Of a stretch of 64,000 nucleotides of DNA, positions 11,501-26,500 are shown one piece after another; the stretch's first letter is position 1, and the number at the start of each line of letters is the position of its first letter. The translations under genes and the position numbers were made by a program. The notes beneath the pieces are model-generated. The model ran no database searches, was not told the DNA's origin, and saw nothing but the letters and a program-made list of their open reading frames with translations. This DNA comes from Lepisosteus oculatus (lineage: Eukaryota; Chordata; Actinopteri; Semionotiformes; Lepisosteidae), in contig NC_090711.1 of NCBI RefSeq assembly GCF_040954835.1, positions 9,121,501 to 9,185,500 of the forward strand, written 5' to 3'.

Positions 11501-14500
11501 AAGTCCAGCATCAACAGTTATGGCAACCCGTAGGTTTTTCACAAGCTTTTGCTGTTCTTTAAAAGCTATTTAAAAAAAAATTGCATTACATTACCAACAT
11601 TTATAATGCCAGTTGCTTCTTGTTTAAAGAGTCTTTTTTTTTAATTGCACCATACATTATAGCAATTAGTTCTACATGTATTTATTATTCTTACTCTTTA
11701 TTTGGATTTATATAATTTTTATTAATGTACAAGGCCTGGCATATAAATTATTAAACTTATTTAAGGTACTATTCTGAGGTACTGTACTGTGTGCATCAGA
11801 CAATTCATTTGCGCTCATAATGGCATATTTGAATTCCACTGTTCCTGGTAAATGAACATTGTGGATACTCTGAAAATTATACTTTGTTGATTTTCAAAAT
11901 TAATCCTAAATTATATATTCTAAAAATGTATGATAAAAGCTTCATCAAACTTTGCTTAATGTAGTTTTCTGTAGTTTATCTGTCTGTAGCAAGTGTGATT
12001 TTATTATTTATTTCCCCGCAGCTACAGCATCGAAGGACAAGGTTAAACCAGCACTGCAGCTGATTGGTTCCTCAAAAATAAACAAAGGATACAACATCAA
12101 TGAGCTGATCACCACAACCCCTTCCAGACAGCCTTCAGTGAGCAAACCTTCTAGTACAGGAAAAGATGTACAAGATCTTGACAAGGTCAGTTATGTTCCT
12201 TCTGCAAACAGATCAGTCTTAACACCTTGAAGGTCATTATTAGAGCTGAGCTTCTTTTTCTCTTCAGAGCACCACCACAGCTTTGGAGAACAGCAAACGT
12301 GGCTCAGAGAGAGCAAGCTCGACTCAGAAATTCCTCAAGGCATGGGTATACGTTATGTGAACTGCATATGTTTTAGATCTTCTTCTAATGTTCATATTAA
12401 TGTTGCTCTTTTTTCCTTTCAGCATATACCTGTAACCAAAGTTGTTGAAATGGTGCAAGAAGACAAAGATGATGTCAAGGTTACAGAGGAAGAATATATT
12501 GGTACAAAAGTGTTTTTCTTGCTTAAACATTCTTGTTGTACACCTTTTGTATTTATCCGAGTAAGATTTTCTCTTTTTATCTTTCAGATGATATGATGAA
12601 TGTTGTGCCTGACACTCAACCTTTTATTAAAAAAGACAAGCCTCTGTAAGTTATAGTCAAAAGTTCAAAAATATTTAAAGATTGAACGACTTAAAACTGA
12701 ATTTATAAAAGCTACACCGTTGATCTGTGTTGTTTTTAATATGCAATGTTATATCTTGAGTATTTTATTTTTCACAATGATAGTGAGGATAGTCTGTTTT
12801 TTTAAGGTTGTCTGACCCTGTATTCAGTGTTTCAAGGGAGAGAAATACTATATCCAGAAAGATGTCCGAGGGTGTATCACCAGCTTTTAACGGAGTATCA
12901 TCATCATTTAGGATAAAGGATCAAAATGATTCCTCATTGTGTGTCCTTAAACAAGGTACCGTTTTATTGTTCTTAAAGGCAGGCTTGTGTATTTTGTTTC
13001 ACAGTTATTGATACAATTAATTAGATTTCATGTATATACTGTATACTGTAGGGTATACTTAGAAGTGTGAATAAGCCATTTTTATTCATAAAAAGCTTTA
13101 AAAATGTAAAATGAATGTTTATTTTCTAGCAAAGCCAAAGCATATATTTTAATTTGAAACCCACATCCAAAGTTTAGATACAACCTGAAAAGGAAGCCTT
13201 CCATCTCAGATCTTGTTTTCCACAGCACCAGGTCATAAAAAGGAAACTTCTTTTCTTGAACACCTTTAGATCAGGCTCAACAGCTGGAATTCTCAATGAA
13301 AAAACCACCTTCTTCAACAAAGCACAGCTCGACAGAGACAAACTACAAAGACCTACAGAAACAGGTGACCGAGAAGCTAGAGAGGTTACTCAAAGAGAAG
13401 AACCAGAGAGCTGGAGACAGATGTCTGGAAGTGAATGGCAGTCAGGTGCACAGAGAGCAGCCAGCAGAGAGGGGAGCCAGAGTGAAGGCAGCTCCAGCAC
13501 AGGAGAAGGATCACAGCAGTGCAGAAGCATGTACCAAACCTTCCTTCCCAGCTCCAGCGAAGCAGGCTGAGAAAGCAGCACCTGTGCTGGACAGAAAGCC
13601 AAGCACATTTAGCAAGGACTCCTCATTCCGAAAACAGGGGAGTTCACAGTCGACGAAGGAAACTGAAGTTTCTGAGAGGAGGACAGATCAGAGAGTGAGA
13701 GTTTTCACGATATCAGTTTACAATCTCTAAAATTATATCAAGGGTGGCATGGACGTGCAGTGGTTAGCATGGCTAGCCGGACCCTGGGTTTATTTCTGGA
13801 CCTGGGGTGCTATTTGTATGTGTGCTCATTGGGGTTTCTAGTTTCCTTCCATAGTCCAAAAAATACATGTAGGTTAACTGACTTCTGGGAAAATTGATCC
13901 TAATGTGAGTGTGTGTGAGTTTGTCTGTCTGTGTCTTGCGATGGACTGGTGTCCCATTCAGGGTGTGCCCTGCCTTGCTCCAGTTGCTTGCCAGGATAGG
14001 CTCTGTTTACCCCACAGACCTGAATTGGATGAAGCTGTTAGAAAATGGATGGAGGACCCGTTATATTGGCCCGTTTATTTTAAAGGGTCTTCATTAAACT
14101 TAATCCTTAGGGATGCATTTGTTAAATTTTTAATGAATCAGCAAACCTTATGACTCAACCTAAGATTTCAGTTTTCTTTCAGACACCAGCCATCAAAGAA
14201 GCCTAGAAAACTTCTGTTCCAAGGTAATTGTTCAGACTTATTATTTTGTGCTTATAGAAGACCATCTCAGTGATGAAAAGATGCATTGATGTCACAGAAA
14301 CAACAACGTCCATTTCAGGAAAGTGCAGAACTGTGACAGGACAAGGGCTAGATACTTCTCTTCAGAAAAGGTAATGCACATAAGATGAGCATTATTAAAT
14401 CTGTACATAGTATATTAAGAAAACAATCTTTTTCCATCTTCTGAAAGAAGTCTTTGTTTAAATAGGACATATTATTGTATTTTTTAGATCTCACCTGGAA

Positions 14501-17500
14501 AAATCTTGGTCATTTTCATTCACAGTAAGTATTGTGAAGTGTGGTATTATTTGTGTATATAAGGGTTCACACATATATACTGTAGGAGTTCTTACCATAT
14601 CAGCTCTTAAAAACCTTTAAAGCCTTTGCTTATATCATGTTAAATCAACCAACTGACATCCTAAAACTGAGTTGAGAATATACTGAGATATAATTCACAA
14701 CATTCCTTGGTATACACTGTATGCTGGTAAGCTGAATACAACATCATATCATGTGAAAACATGATCCTCATTTTCATCCAGTACAGGTTATTGATTTAAC
14801 TCATGTCATGTCAGCAGACCAAGTTCAGTGATATAAGTTCCTGCAGCAAAATTTTGACCTCTCCAAAAAATATTTAATTTTTTTCTTCCTCTCCCTAACA
14901 GCTTCCTCAATGCTCCTTTGATCATTTAAAGACCCAGAGTGCCGTTTCCTTAAATATCTGAGTAGGGTGTTTTCCAGTTTTTCACATTCCGTTGATTGCT
15001 TTCGGATCTCTGGAGAGCCAGGGTTCCCTGGGACTTGGAGTTATTTAACCTTAAGCAGGCTCTCCATAGATCCATTTCCTTTCAGCTGAGTCTTTCAGTT
15101 TTCTAATACCAGTTAGCATTATTAACAGTTTTCTTTTACCCTGCTTCTCAGTGTGTTACATGTTTATGTGTTTGTTGGGTAATTAATTAATGATAAACGA
15201 GACTGAAAATTAACTCATTAATGTTTTACACTTGTGGAATTGGAAAAAGACTGCAAAATAATTCAATATTCTCATCCCTTTGTGAGTAGGATTTTTCTTG
15301 ATATCCAGTGTTTCAATAGGATTTACATACTGTATTTACTCACAGCAGCATTTATTTTAATCCAGATAACGATAGAGTATTTTTTAAGCTTTTAACTATA
15401 TTGTTTATCTATGCTCTGTTCTTATTAATGTACTGTATCTAAGTTCATGTATTATTCACCATTCATCAGTTTATTTATCGAGCATATGCCATAACTCTTA
15501 ATATATTTAATATGCCTTAGAATTTATGACAAAGGTCATGTCTGATTTACTGCTGGTAGTGTACCTATCCTGCCATTTATACTGAATACAGTTCTCCTGA
15601 ACAGCACAGTTTCTAAAACATCTGTGAAACGATTCATATCTCTTAAGTATTTTTTGCAGTGTTCTCTTTGAATTGACCCTTATTTATTGTATTTTTATGA
15701 ATTGTTTTTCTTATAGGAAAAGGGAATTTTGGAAAGCCCAGGATTAATGAAATCATCTTCTCATTCCAAGCAAACGAAGAAAACTGCAGTGCCCCCTGAG
15801 TAATATCTCATTGAAATATCTACCAATCATGTTTGTTTTGATTGCTTCTCATTGCTGACTGTCCCTGTGTTTAATTTTGAAAGATCTTACAACACATAAA
15901 TGAAACTTAAATTGAGCTTTAATTTTCATGTGTTTTATTGTGACCATGTTTGGAAGTGTTTTTCCTTAAACAATTATGATGTTTTTTTCCAATGTTTTCA
16001 TAGGGATGACATTTACAGCTTCAGGGATGACTCAATAGTAAAATGTGGGGTAGGAGGTGTCTATTGCTGTTGTTTCTTACTTACATCTAGTTATTGTATC
16101 ACTAAATGTCATGAGTGGTGTTCATTGAACCTTATTTTAATATTTAGGAAGGAGAGAGAACGCTGCCAAAAAGATCAGAGACAAAGAAAAGGTAAGAGCA
16201 CACTCCATTACGAAGGTCCTGTTTGACTACTGAGTATCAAGCAGCCCTTCTCTCCTTCATAAACGTCTTTGCATTGAGATCTTTTGATACATCTCAAGAT
16301 ACACCCAGTAGACTGTAAAGGAGCAAGGTTTTGAAAAGTTTAATTTGCTAAAATAATGATAGATTTCGAATGAGACATACAACAAAAGCTTTGTACTGTA
16401 AGAGCTTAGAAGATAGTTAAAACACCCTGTAGTGTGAATGTATATTGTTTACATTTGATTTTGAAGATGAATGTCAGTTTTATTTCTTAATTTGAAATGT
16501 TTCTATTTTTAACATAATTGCACATATTCACAGGTACGTTGTTTGTTATTGTATTTCAATTGCTATTTATTAACTTCTGAACCTGCTTGTTTTAATAAGA
16601 TATTTTTTTCTGATAGGGAAACTGAAGACTCTAGGAACAAATTCAGCAGTCTGGAGAAAAGTAAAGAAAAAAAGGTATAAAAACAATCAAAAACTGATAG
16701 TCACAACCAAATGTTCTCAATTCCTGTTCTTAAAATACTAAGGTCTATTTATTTGAATCATGTATGTAGAGGACTCAGGTAATTAAGTCTTAAATAGACC
16801 ACAGACTTTCCATTACATGCTTTGACCTCTACTTTTAGGAATCTGAAATGAAGTAAATGTACACTTTGAAGTGTTGCTTGAAGTGAACTCTCTCTTCATT
16901 TAATTTCCTGGTAGCCCAGAGGCTGTCATGTGAAGAAGCACCTGTTCAGTGACACAGACACAGACCGCAGGACAGAAGACAGCCGGACAGACATCAGCTG
17001 GCTCAGGGAGTCCAGCAGACGGCCCAAGCCCAAAGTGAAGAACTACAGCAGGCATCCCTGTGTCAAGCCACCCTTAAACCCTCAGACCTGTACGACTCTG
17101 CTTCATATAGATCGTGCAGATCATATACTGACTTTAGGACTGTCTCAGATCTACATAATACCTCGCCTTCCCCGTTTTTGGACAATCCATTAAAACCGCT
17201 TTCCTTTTTTAAATGCAGTTAATATTCAATATCAAATTTTGTTAAATTCACTCATACTGAGATATTTTTGTCTTTGATTACCCTTTATATTCATTTCTAA
17301 ATCTTGGGAGACCCTGCTGAAATGGCAGTAGGGTAGTACTTTAAGGATGTGGTGCGATCTGGTCTGTAAATCATAGAAATGAAAAAAAATCTGTTCAGTG
17401 CTTATAAGGTTAAAAGGATATGAGATTGGTGTTTTAAACGCAGTAGGGTTGACCTTAGTATTTATTTCAGAATAAGTTTACAAGATAAACACAGGGACAT

Positions 17501-20500
17501 ATCTGGAAATGTGTGGGTTTTGCACTTTAATCATAAAAACATAATGTAGATATTATGTAATTATGTAATAATGTAGTAAAACAATGTAGAAATAAAATTA
17601 TCCTAAATTTGATTTAAAAAAATGTATTGTTGATACCTGTATTTCCTAAACAAAAAGACTACAAGTAAAATTACATAATTTATAACAGACGATTGTTTTT
17701 TGTAGATGAATCTCCTGATTTAACGCCGTGTATTAAAAAGCCCTTGAAGGATAAACCCAGGAAGGTAAGAGAATACATTTTGAAATATCTTAGAATAAAC
17801 AGGCATCTTCACATTTCTAAGACGAGTTGAACATACAAATGGAAAAGAGTGTGAATCTCAAGTAAGGAATAGATTGATACAAACATATAGACCTACGTTG
17901 TTAGTATGCTAGTAGGTCATTTTATGTGAGTGTGAGTAACCCGATGTTTACTGGAGTGTGTTTGTATCTACAGAAGAAAAGTCTAAAGGAAACTGTGCAA
18001 AATGCACAGATGGTGCCAAACAGGCAGTCTGGAAGACCACAGAGAGCAGCTGCCCAGAATCAAAATTACAAGGATCTTTCTGAATCAGACACCATGAGTG
18101 AGTCTCAAGGAGAGGAAGAGGCTGTCAGAAAGGTATCCTGTTCAGTACATAGAATCCAGATGTGAATGTTTTAACAGGACAATGTTTCTGGTAATTGAGG
18201 ACAAAGCTTGTTGCAGTATTTACCAAAAATGGAAACAGAATAGAGACTCATGGTCTCAATTTAAATGCATGTATCTTTAAATATTTGGCTGTTGCTTTTA
18301 TCCAACTTTTGCATACAGTTATATAGCTAAGTGATTTTCTAGAAAAATTCAGGTAATTGCCTTGTTCAAAGATACAACAGCAGCATCTCACATACTGTAG
18401 GATTTGAACCCACAACCTTTGCTGCAGGAGGCAAGAATCCTACCCACTACTCCACACTATCCTTTAGTAGTCCTTGCTCTAGATCTTAAGAATTCAAACA
18501 GTATTACTCACCAAATTTCCCCCCACTCCAACAGCTCTACAAACTTACTTACTTACAAGTACATGGGATCTTAACCTATTTTCCCAATGTGGTTTCAGCC
18601 CATCCAGCAGCAAGTGAACAGAAATATGACAAAGAAAGTAAAGACTGTTCCCCCACTGGAGAAGAACATGGGACAGAAAGAGTCCCAGGACACATTGGCC
18701 CCTTCATTCTCTTCCCTGTCTTCCCCACCTCTGTCCATTGAGAAGATGCGATGTGAGTGTAACACCCTTCAGTGCAACAGGACTGTTTCTATACAGCTTT
18801 TACTCTCATTTCACAGTGCTGGAGCATGGGTCAGTCAGTTAATATCTACAGGCATGCCGCATTACTATCATCAACAAGTAACTGACTCTGCACAATGTTC
18901 TGATGATTATCACTTTAGCCATCTGTTACATAAGAACAGGATTAAAAAATGAAAGCCTACTGTACATAGATGATGCCTTAGGATAATATCTGAGAGGTCT
19001 GTGTTAACTAACTGGGTTTTAAAGTGTAGATGTTTGTGGTAAAGGCCATGTATTGACAAAAGAACAGAATGTCTATCAAATGGCCATCTTAGTTAGTACA
19101 TAATCTATACTGTTGTTGTATTGTCTCACAAGTATTGTATTGTGTATTGTGATCAACAAGTAACTGACTCTGCTCCTGATGGTTACAGACATGGCAATAC
19201 ATTGTAGTATAAATATAATTAATTGTCTCTCATTTCGTATTGGTTTTGATGGCAGGCTCATGTGTTGAAAATATTGGATTTATGAAAACCTTGTTTACCC
19301 TCACATAATTTAATGATTGTTTTAGAATGGTCAAGGTTTGGATCTAGTGAAGAAGTTAGAAGGTATGGTTACTGGGCTCTGCAAAGTCACTCCTGTTGTA
19401 AAGAGTGTAGTAGTGTTTGTGTGTGTTCTGCATACTGAACATGGGAGTTTTCTCCAGAAACAGGAAAGCTGGAACACACGTTTATGATTTGTCATGCTGG
19501 AGATTTCTTGTAGCTTAATTGTAATTATTTACAATTATGTATTTGTTTTACAGGTGTCGCTAAGTCAGTGGACAAGTCAGTGGTATTTACAGGGTCCCCT
19601 ATTCCCCCTCTTTCTACATGCACATTTACTACTTTATACTCATCGCCTGAGAAGATACCAGAGCCTCACAAAGGAATACACCCCAAACCATTTTATAGGG
19701 CAGATAAAAACAGGGAGAAGGCACCACCCCAGCCATTGGTCAAGTCTTTAAACTACACTTATCAGGAACCTGATAATGGCTGGCTGGAATTCAGCACAAT
19801 CTCAGGGGTATGATTTTGCTTTATTTGGCAGTAAATCGGTAAATGATGTTTTTATTTAATAGAAGTTCAAGAAAAGTTCAAATTCTAATATATCTGCTAC
19901 CATGTGTTGATATATTTCCTGGCTGCACACAACTCCGTGCACACCCCAACTTCACCATAGCGGCTGCCTCCCTGGTTCATTCCTCGTTAATGAGGGGGGT
20001 TGTGACAATGTTGATCTCCAGCTATTGCTATCATTTCCTCAGCCAGGGGAGCTAAAGCCAAAGTATTAAATACACTTTCCCTTTATATCTGTCGGCTTGT
20101 TTCATCATTTTTAGAATTTGACTGAACCACTGAATTAATAAGAGACAAAATACCACTATGAAACCTGGAGATTCAGGTGTCGTTATAATCCATTATTCAT
20201 TTAGTTCATGCAGTCACCTACAGTACATTCAGTTCATTTAAATGCATTCACATATAGTGTTTAAATAGGAACAAGTAAAGGTTTATTCCATGCTGAAAGA
20301 AAAGAAACACAGCATTTCAGCTGTGGAGCCTTCTTTGAGTGTGTGCTTGAGCTACTGTTTAATTATTATTACAAAATAGTTGTTTCTCCAAGTAAGTATT
20401 GGATGACAGCTCCATATATATGGACTGTTTAAAAATACTGCAAGAATACAAAGGACATACTTGTGATTTAAAATAAACTTTCATTAAGGTTTAATATTAC

Positions 20501-23500
20501 TTAACTAATGAATGATCTCTGAATATTCACATCTTTCTGTGTACATTTCTTAAACACTATAGCCAGTTTTAGCTGCAGAAGATGATGGACAAAGTGAAGA
20601 GGAAGTTACTCAGCCTGCAAGGGAGTGCAGGGACAGTCAAGACCTGCCTATATCTTTTGAAAAGGAGTCCGTCCTCTCAATCAGAACAAATAGCAGATCC
20701 TCTGTGAAATCTCTCACTGACAAAGACGCACTGAGTACTGGAATAGATGTATGTATTCAAACAGATACAAAAACCTACAGATATTGCTGGGGAAGAAAAA
20801 TTAAGTTGAATAATGTTTAGAATTTAGATTTCACATGTATTATCCATTGTTTATAACATTACATACGTTTATTAAAGAACATTGTTTTCAGCTTGCTAAA
20901 CAGCTAAAACAGGAGTCATTTTTAGCCAAAGAAAACATAGCAAAATGTCATAGTTTGCAAAAATAATTTATGCTCACTCGTAATGGAAAATGGTGTTGCC
21001 TTCTAAGGTGTAATTTTCACCTTTTGCTTCTAGGTCTCCAGTCATTTTTAAGTAACACTGGAGGAAGAATGATTTCATCTTTGTGTTTAATTTTAGCTTT
21101 AATGGACTTTATAATTTCATAAGAACTCGGATATTTTCCACCCAGATAAACATCAATCTCCTTTCATCTCTTATTAAAAACAGAATGAATTGCTAGCAGT
21201 AATGATGCCTTCCAGGCATGTTTCTTTTGTAATGTCATCTTAAAACAATGTGGCAATAAGATTCTTAGAAGTTTACACAATGTTCTGATGAATATCACTG
21301 TAGCCATCTGTTACATAACAACAGGATTAAAAAATGAAAGCCTACTGTACATAGATGATGCCTTAGGATAATATCTGAGAGGTCTGTGTTAACTAGCTGG
21401 GTTTTAAAGTGTAGATGTTTGTGGTAAAGGCCATGTATTGACAAAAGAACAGAATGTCTATCAAATGGCCATCTTGGTTAGTACGGAATCTATACTGTTG
21501 TTGTATTGTCTCACCCATTTCACCCTACTGTTATTAGATATTTGTTTCCCATTTCACCATACTGCCATGTAGCATCAGTTGGCATTATAGGTTGTGCTTT
21601 GTGTAACAGATGATGATCCAATGTAGGCATACAGAGCAACCTTTTGTAACTTGTTTGTTTTAAGTCTGAAGCAGCTTTAGGTGTTGACACATTTTACCAA
21701 GTTTAATTCAGTCAGTACAACAAATCCCAACACATAGCTTTTATTTTTAGAATAAATGGTGATCTGGCAGATTTGTGTTTTACATGCAAACCCTGTATCA
21801 CCATATTTGGATTTTATTTTCACTAGAATGATACCTACACTATTTGCATCATGGACAGTATCACCAAGAAAACAAATACGTAATCAGATAGCCACACTGG
21901 TTTATGTAAGGACCGTTTTTCACTATATTATTGTACTTATGCTAGAAAGAGACCTTCAAAAAGTAGTTTTTGAAGAAGTGTAGTTAGCTGGAAGAACTGC
22001 GTTTGTTACACATATATTGCATGAGCTTAGTGGGAAACATTTTGCTGTTGCCAAAGACAGAATAATTCAGTGTTAAAATAGTTCATACAGTAGTGTTTCT
22101 AGGGTGTTCAACTATTTTTGACTTGTTAGAAGAAAAATAAGTGGTATGCCCATCCACTGATAAACTAATAAATAAAGATACAGCCCCTCCTCCCCCAGTA
22201 TGCACTTTTTGTTTTTTAACAAAAGTAAAAGCTCCAAGCTCCAAAAAGGTGTAGTACTGTCCGATACATATCTCATGTTTGATACTTAGTGCTCAGTGAA
22301 AAAAAACTAAACAGACTACGTTAAACAGATATGTCTTATGTTTATTGATGCTCTGGTTTCCTCCAACAGCCCCTTCCAAAGTAAATATTAATAGCTCCTG
22401 CCTTGCGTCCCTTGCCTGCCAGGATACACACCTGTGACTCTGCATTTGATTTGTAAGAGATTCGAAGACAGATGGATGTTTATCTATCACTGTAGCCAGA
22501 TTTTTTGAACATCCATTCTTTCAGGTGTTATTGTTCATAGTGCCTTCTGCATTATGTTTAATTTTACAGTACAGTAAGAAACCAGTTTCTCAATGTTTCT
22601 TAGATTTATAGGCAAAAATACATATTGCATCTAAAATGTATAGTTTAGTAAATTCATAAATATACAGGTGTTAAAATGATTAATCTACTCGAATATTTTT
22701 TGTTTCGTTACAGAATAAATCTTGTTCACCAAGACTTCAAAACAGTGCACAAGTGAAAGTTCTTATGTCAGGTAAAACCATCCAGTTCATTGCATGATTG
22801 AATCAACATATGTATAGCAAGAATTGAGCTTAACTGAATTTCAAGTCTGCTCTAGTGTTCACTTCTATGTGGTTAGTGTTTCTTCTGTGACTGCTTACCG
22901 AATGTGAAATGTATTTCTTCCTAAAGGGACATTAGTCCTTAATTTGTGCTCAGACCTGCCAGGTTGTGTTAATATCTTTGGCTACACACAAAACTGCTGG
23001 TGCCAAGTCCGACAGTTTTGTTTTCTTGTCCCATTCGCAGGCCCTTCAGTGACCCCCTGTGCTACCCTGAAGCGACTTCGTGCAAACCAGAGCACAAGCA
23101 GCTCTGAGGAGGAGGACGAAGAAGAAACCAGACGGAAGGAGCCGGAAATCAAGATAAGGCCCACAAAGCTCTTCAAATCAGCGGATGCAGACCACTGGGC
23201 TCAGAACGGTATGTTGCAGAAAAATGTTTTTAAATGGAAAAAGACAACAGAACCCTCCATCCTGTATCGCTGAAGAAACCTATTGCTGGGAAAGGGTTTT
23301 ACATTTAACAGAATATTTCCCAAGAGGCCTGAAGAACAGTGACCATTTTTAACAAGAGTATTTTCCTGGAAAGAGGGAAAAAATAGAAATGCAGATATGT
23401 CTTTTTTTTCCCCAGAAACCAAATACAGTTAGGTATATATGACAGCCAAACCTCTAGAGCCTGAATTACTATGGGCTTTCTGGTCAGAAACCTTTCTGCT

Positions 23501-26500
23501 CAGTTGATACAGTACACACCTGTTTAAAGTACTTTCTTACAAAAATCATAAGCACTGACAATAAGACAAATTACAAGAGACCTGGTATAAAAAAAATTAA
23601 TACCATGCTTTTATATCTGAGCTAGATACACTTTTTATATAGATTGCTGCAAACGTTAAAACAGTGTACTGTTTTACTGTACAAAAGATGTATACAGTAT
23701 ACTTTTATTTGAAGACTACTAGCAGGACCCCCTGCTATATTTCTTTCTTGTTTGAGTCATTCTTCAAAGAAAACCCCGTTACTCTCTCCTTTAAAACAGT
23801 GGTCTCTCTAAATGACCTAAATTCACCAGTAGAGGGTGTCTGTGAACAAGGATTAGTTGTGATAGCACACTTGTCTTAAGACATAGGCAGACACATAGTT
23901 CTGTATGCATAGCACAACGGCCCATGGGTCTAGAGCTTATCCTGCTTTCCATGGTGTTAAGCAAACAGAGAGCACATGACCCTATTCTCCCTCTGGACGG
24001 GATACCAGGCCAATGCAGAGCTACCCCAGCAAGCACTAGTCCACATCCATACAGCTGGGTGGATTGGTGCAATCAAAGTACTGTGCTCAAGATGCGACAG
24101 CAGAATTTACAACAGACACTTGAACCTTCATCCCACCAGTGAAGAGTGCAGACATTTATCCATGATGCTACACTGTCCCCCCTTAATGCAAGGCCAAAAA
24201 TAATTACCATCTGAAGGGAAATGGTTGTAATCGGTAAAATATAAAATACATTAGATTTCGGCTTCATTTAGCGTGGCCAAATAAAACAAGCTATGAAACA
24301 GCTGTAAATGATATGACATCACATAACTAAAATACAGTTTTTAAGAAGTGGAGAGATTTCTAAGGCCTCATTTGTTCATGTTTGTGTTTTGGAAACTAAA
24401 TGCAAAACTATTATGAATGAAACATTTTTTATTTGTCCACTTATTTGTGAATTCAGTTCATTAGAATACAAAGTGAATTGTAATAATTACCATTCTGGGG
24501 TTGCACACAGGTCAGACGTAGGGCTCAGCCAGCTAAAAGTAAAAGAACTGGAAGCTTAAAAATGTGTCGAGGCAACTCTTTATTTATGTCTATCACTGTA
24601 ATAGTTTCTAAAGAAGAAGAAAAAGTTGTACATGGTCAAAATCCTGTAAGAAAATCGTAACATTCAATATGCTTTCCCTGTATCTCTCCCATATAACTAT
24701 TCAAATAATATGCACACATTAAATAATATATGAAAATATTTGTTTTTCAATCAGCAGTGTGAAGATGTGAAGGCCAAAATCTTAAGATTATTAGTATGTC
24801 TTATGTGAAATGCTTGTTATTTTTGCACCAGTATGAAAAGAGCTTTCTATACTGGCATATGAGTGGGTGTGTATTCAAAAAGGCTTATAAAACAGGACAG
24901 TTTCGCCCTGGAGGTATTTTTTTTTTTTTTTTTAATCATAAGCAAGTATGACTCCAAGAACACCCAAAAATTAGCATCCTTCATGGACTGTATAAGTGGT
25001 TAATTTGTCACTAAACAATCTTTACAAAGGGACAAATACAAACTGTATTTAGGATTATGAATTTCAAGGAGCTTTGTAAAAATGTACTTTAATACGTCAT
25101 GGAATTACATGAAACTGCTTTTGTGCCACAGATTATTCAACACATCTAAGGAATAATTTGTTACTTGGAACTTTAAAAGATGAGATTTTCTAGAGACCCT
25201 TTCAAAATTCTACCCAAACCTTCAGTAATATTATTAGTGATGTGTCAATTTTGCTAGTCCTGGGTTGTGTTTCAACTTGGAACACCTTTTATGCAGAGTT
25301 TACATGTTCTATGTGTCCAAGTTGTGTTTTCTCCTGGTGCATGGGCATCCTCCCTGGCTAGATTAACAGATGTTTCCAAGTTGCGTTTGTGTGTGATCTG
25401 TGATAGACTAGTGTCCCATGCACACTGTAGTCCCATCTTCACCTCTACGCCTCCAGGCTAGACTCTTGGTTGCCATGACTTCACCGGGATACTTTTATTA
25501 ATATAAGAACAGTTACTTACAAAGAGGACACCATCCATCCAATCTTGACCATTTGTCAGTTTGTAGCCAACCGATGCAAGGGTCTCATCCAGACATTTCT
25601 AGAAAGAAGCCAGGTTATATGCTTCAAAAACACAATAAGGTAGTTTAATCCAAATCTCTACACCCCTTTAAGTAAAGAAGAGCCCCCTGTTCTTGATTTT
25701 AATCTTGATGTGCTTGATCATGCACTTCCACTTCCATTTCCACTTGTTTCCACTTTACCCTTAATTTCAGATAATGGATGGACAGATGGGGTGGAAACCT
25801 GTTCATATTCAGCTCCATATTTAATCTGACATTAAAGTAATTTTTTCATTAAGTTTATTGATCTATTGTAAATATTGCTAAAATACCAGTCTATTAAGTC
25901 CTTATTTTTAAGTTGCTGACTTCATGTTGTACAACTAATTGTAATGGCATTAATACCAATTAAATTGTAATCTTCTATAACTTTTACCATTGATATACAC
26001 TTTAAGATGTACATTCACAGACAAAAACCTTGTTACCAAATATACATTTTTTCTTAAGTTACTACAGAGGGACTTTGACAGCACTAGCCCTTCTTCTCTT
26101 ATAGTGCTCACTGACAGCATGCCCTTCTTTCTCCATTTTAAGTGCCCTTCCATATTCTCAAGGTCCCTCTCTATTTCTCATCCTGTGCTACTCTTCACCC
26201 AACTGATCCTGTTTGACCAGGGAAGCCTCTCTTTAACAGAAACTGGCATCCCTGACACACAGCAGCTGTAGTTCACCCTTTCCTTCACTTTCTCCATCCC
26301 TTCTTTCATCCTTTCCCTCCTTATCTGCTACAGCTCTTAAGACTGAACCTCAGCCTGTGCTTTTAGACTCTTATAGAATGCATACTGTGCCTGTACTTTA
26401 ACACAGACTGAATTCTTTCTAACCCAACTGGTCTTATAAGCCTTCTAATTACATAGAGGTGTGAATAATTGCACAGAGAACCCATCCTGACAGCTATTTC

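Larger units (their letters stand above)
7378..13269 (+). other. sycp2: Introns 10-22 of sycp2
   Basis: Short to medium AT-rich introns. The largest are 8555-9387, 9537-10452 and 10522-11138. I recognise no repeat or RNA gene in them. A 4-nt AAT/poly-T background is common. Confidence 0.4.
14525..17705 (+). other. sycp2: Introns 26-31 of sycp2
   Basis: AT-rich introns, including 14525-15716 and 17090-17705. I recognise no repeat or RNA gene. Confidence 0.4.

Noticed and set aside
13229..13269. Acceptor cacag at 13225-13229 for sycp2 exon 23
   Set aside because: Reading from it meets TAG at 13267-13269 in the required frame. That TAG is itself the better acceptor.
14241..14318. Upstream acceptor for sycp2 exon 25 (reading [10 protein letters not shown])
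   Set aside because: Runs into an in-frame TGA before any GT donor. The acceptor at 14317-14318 fits phase.
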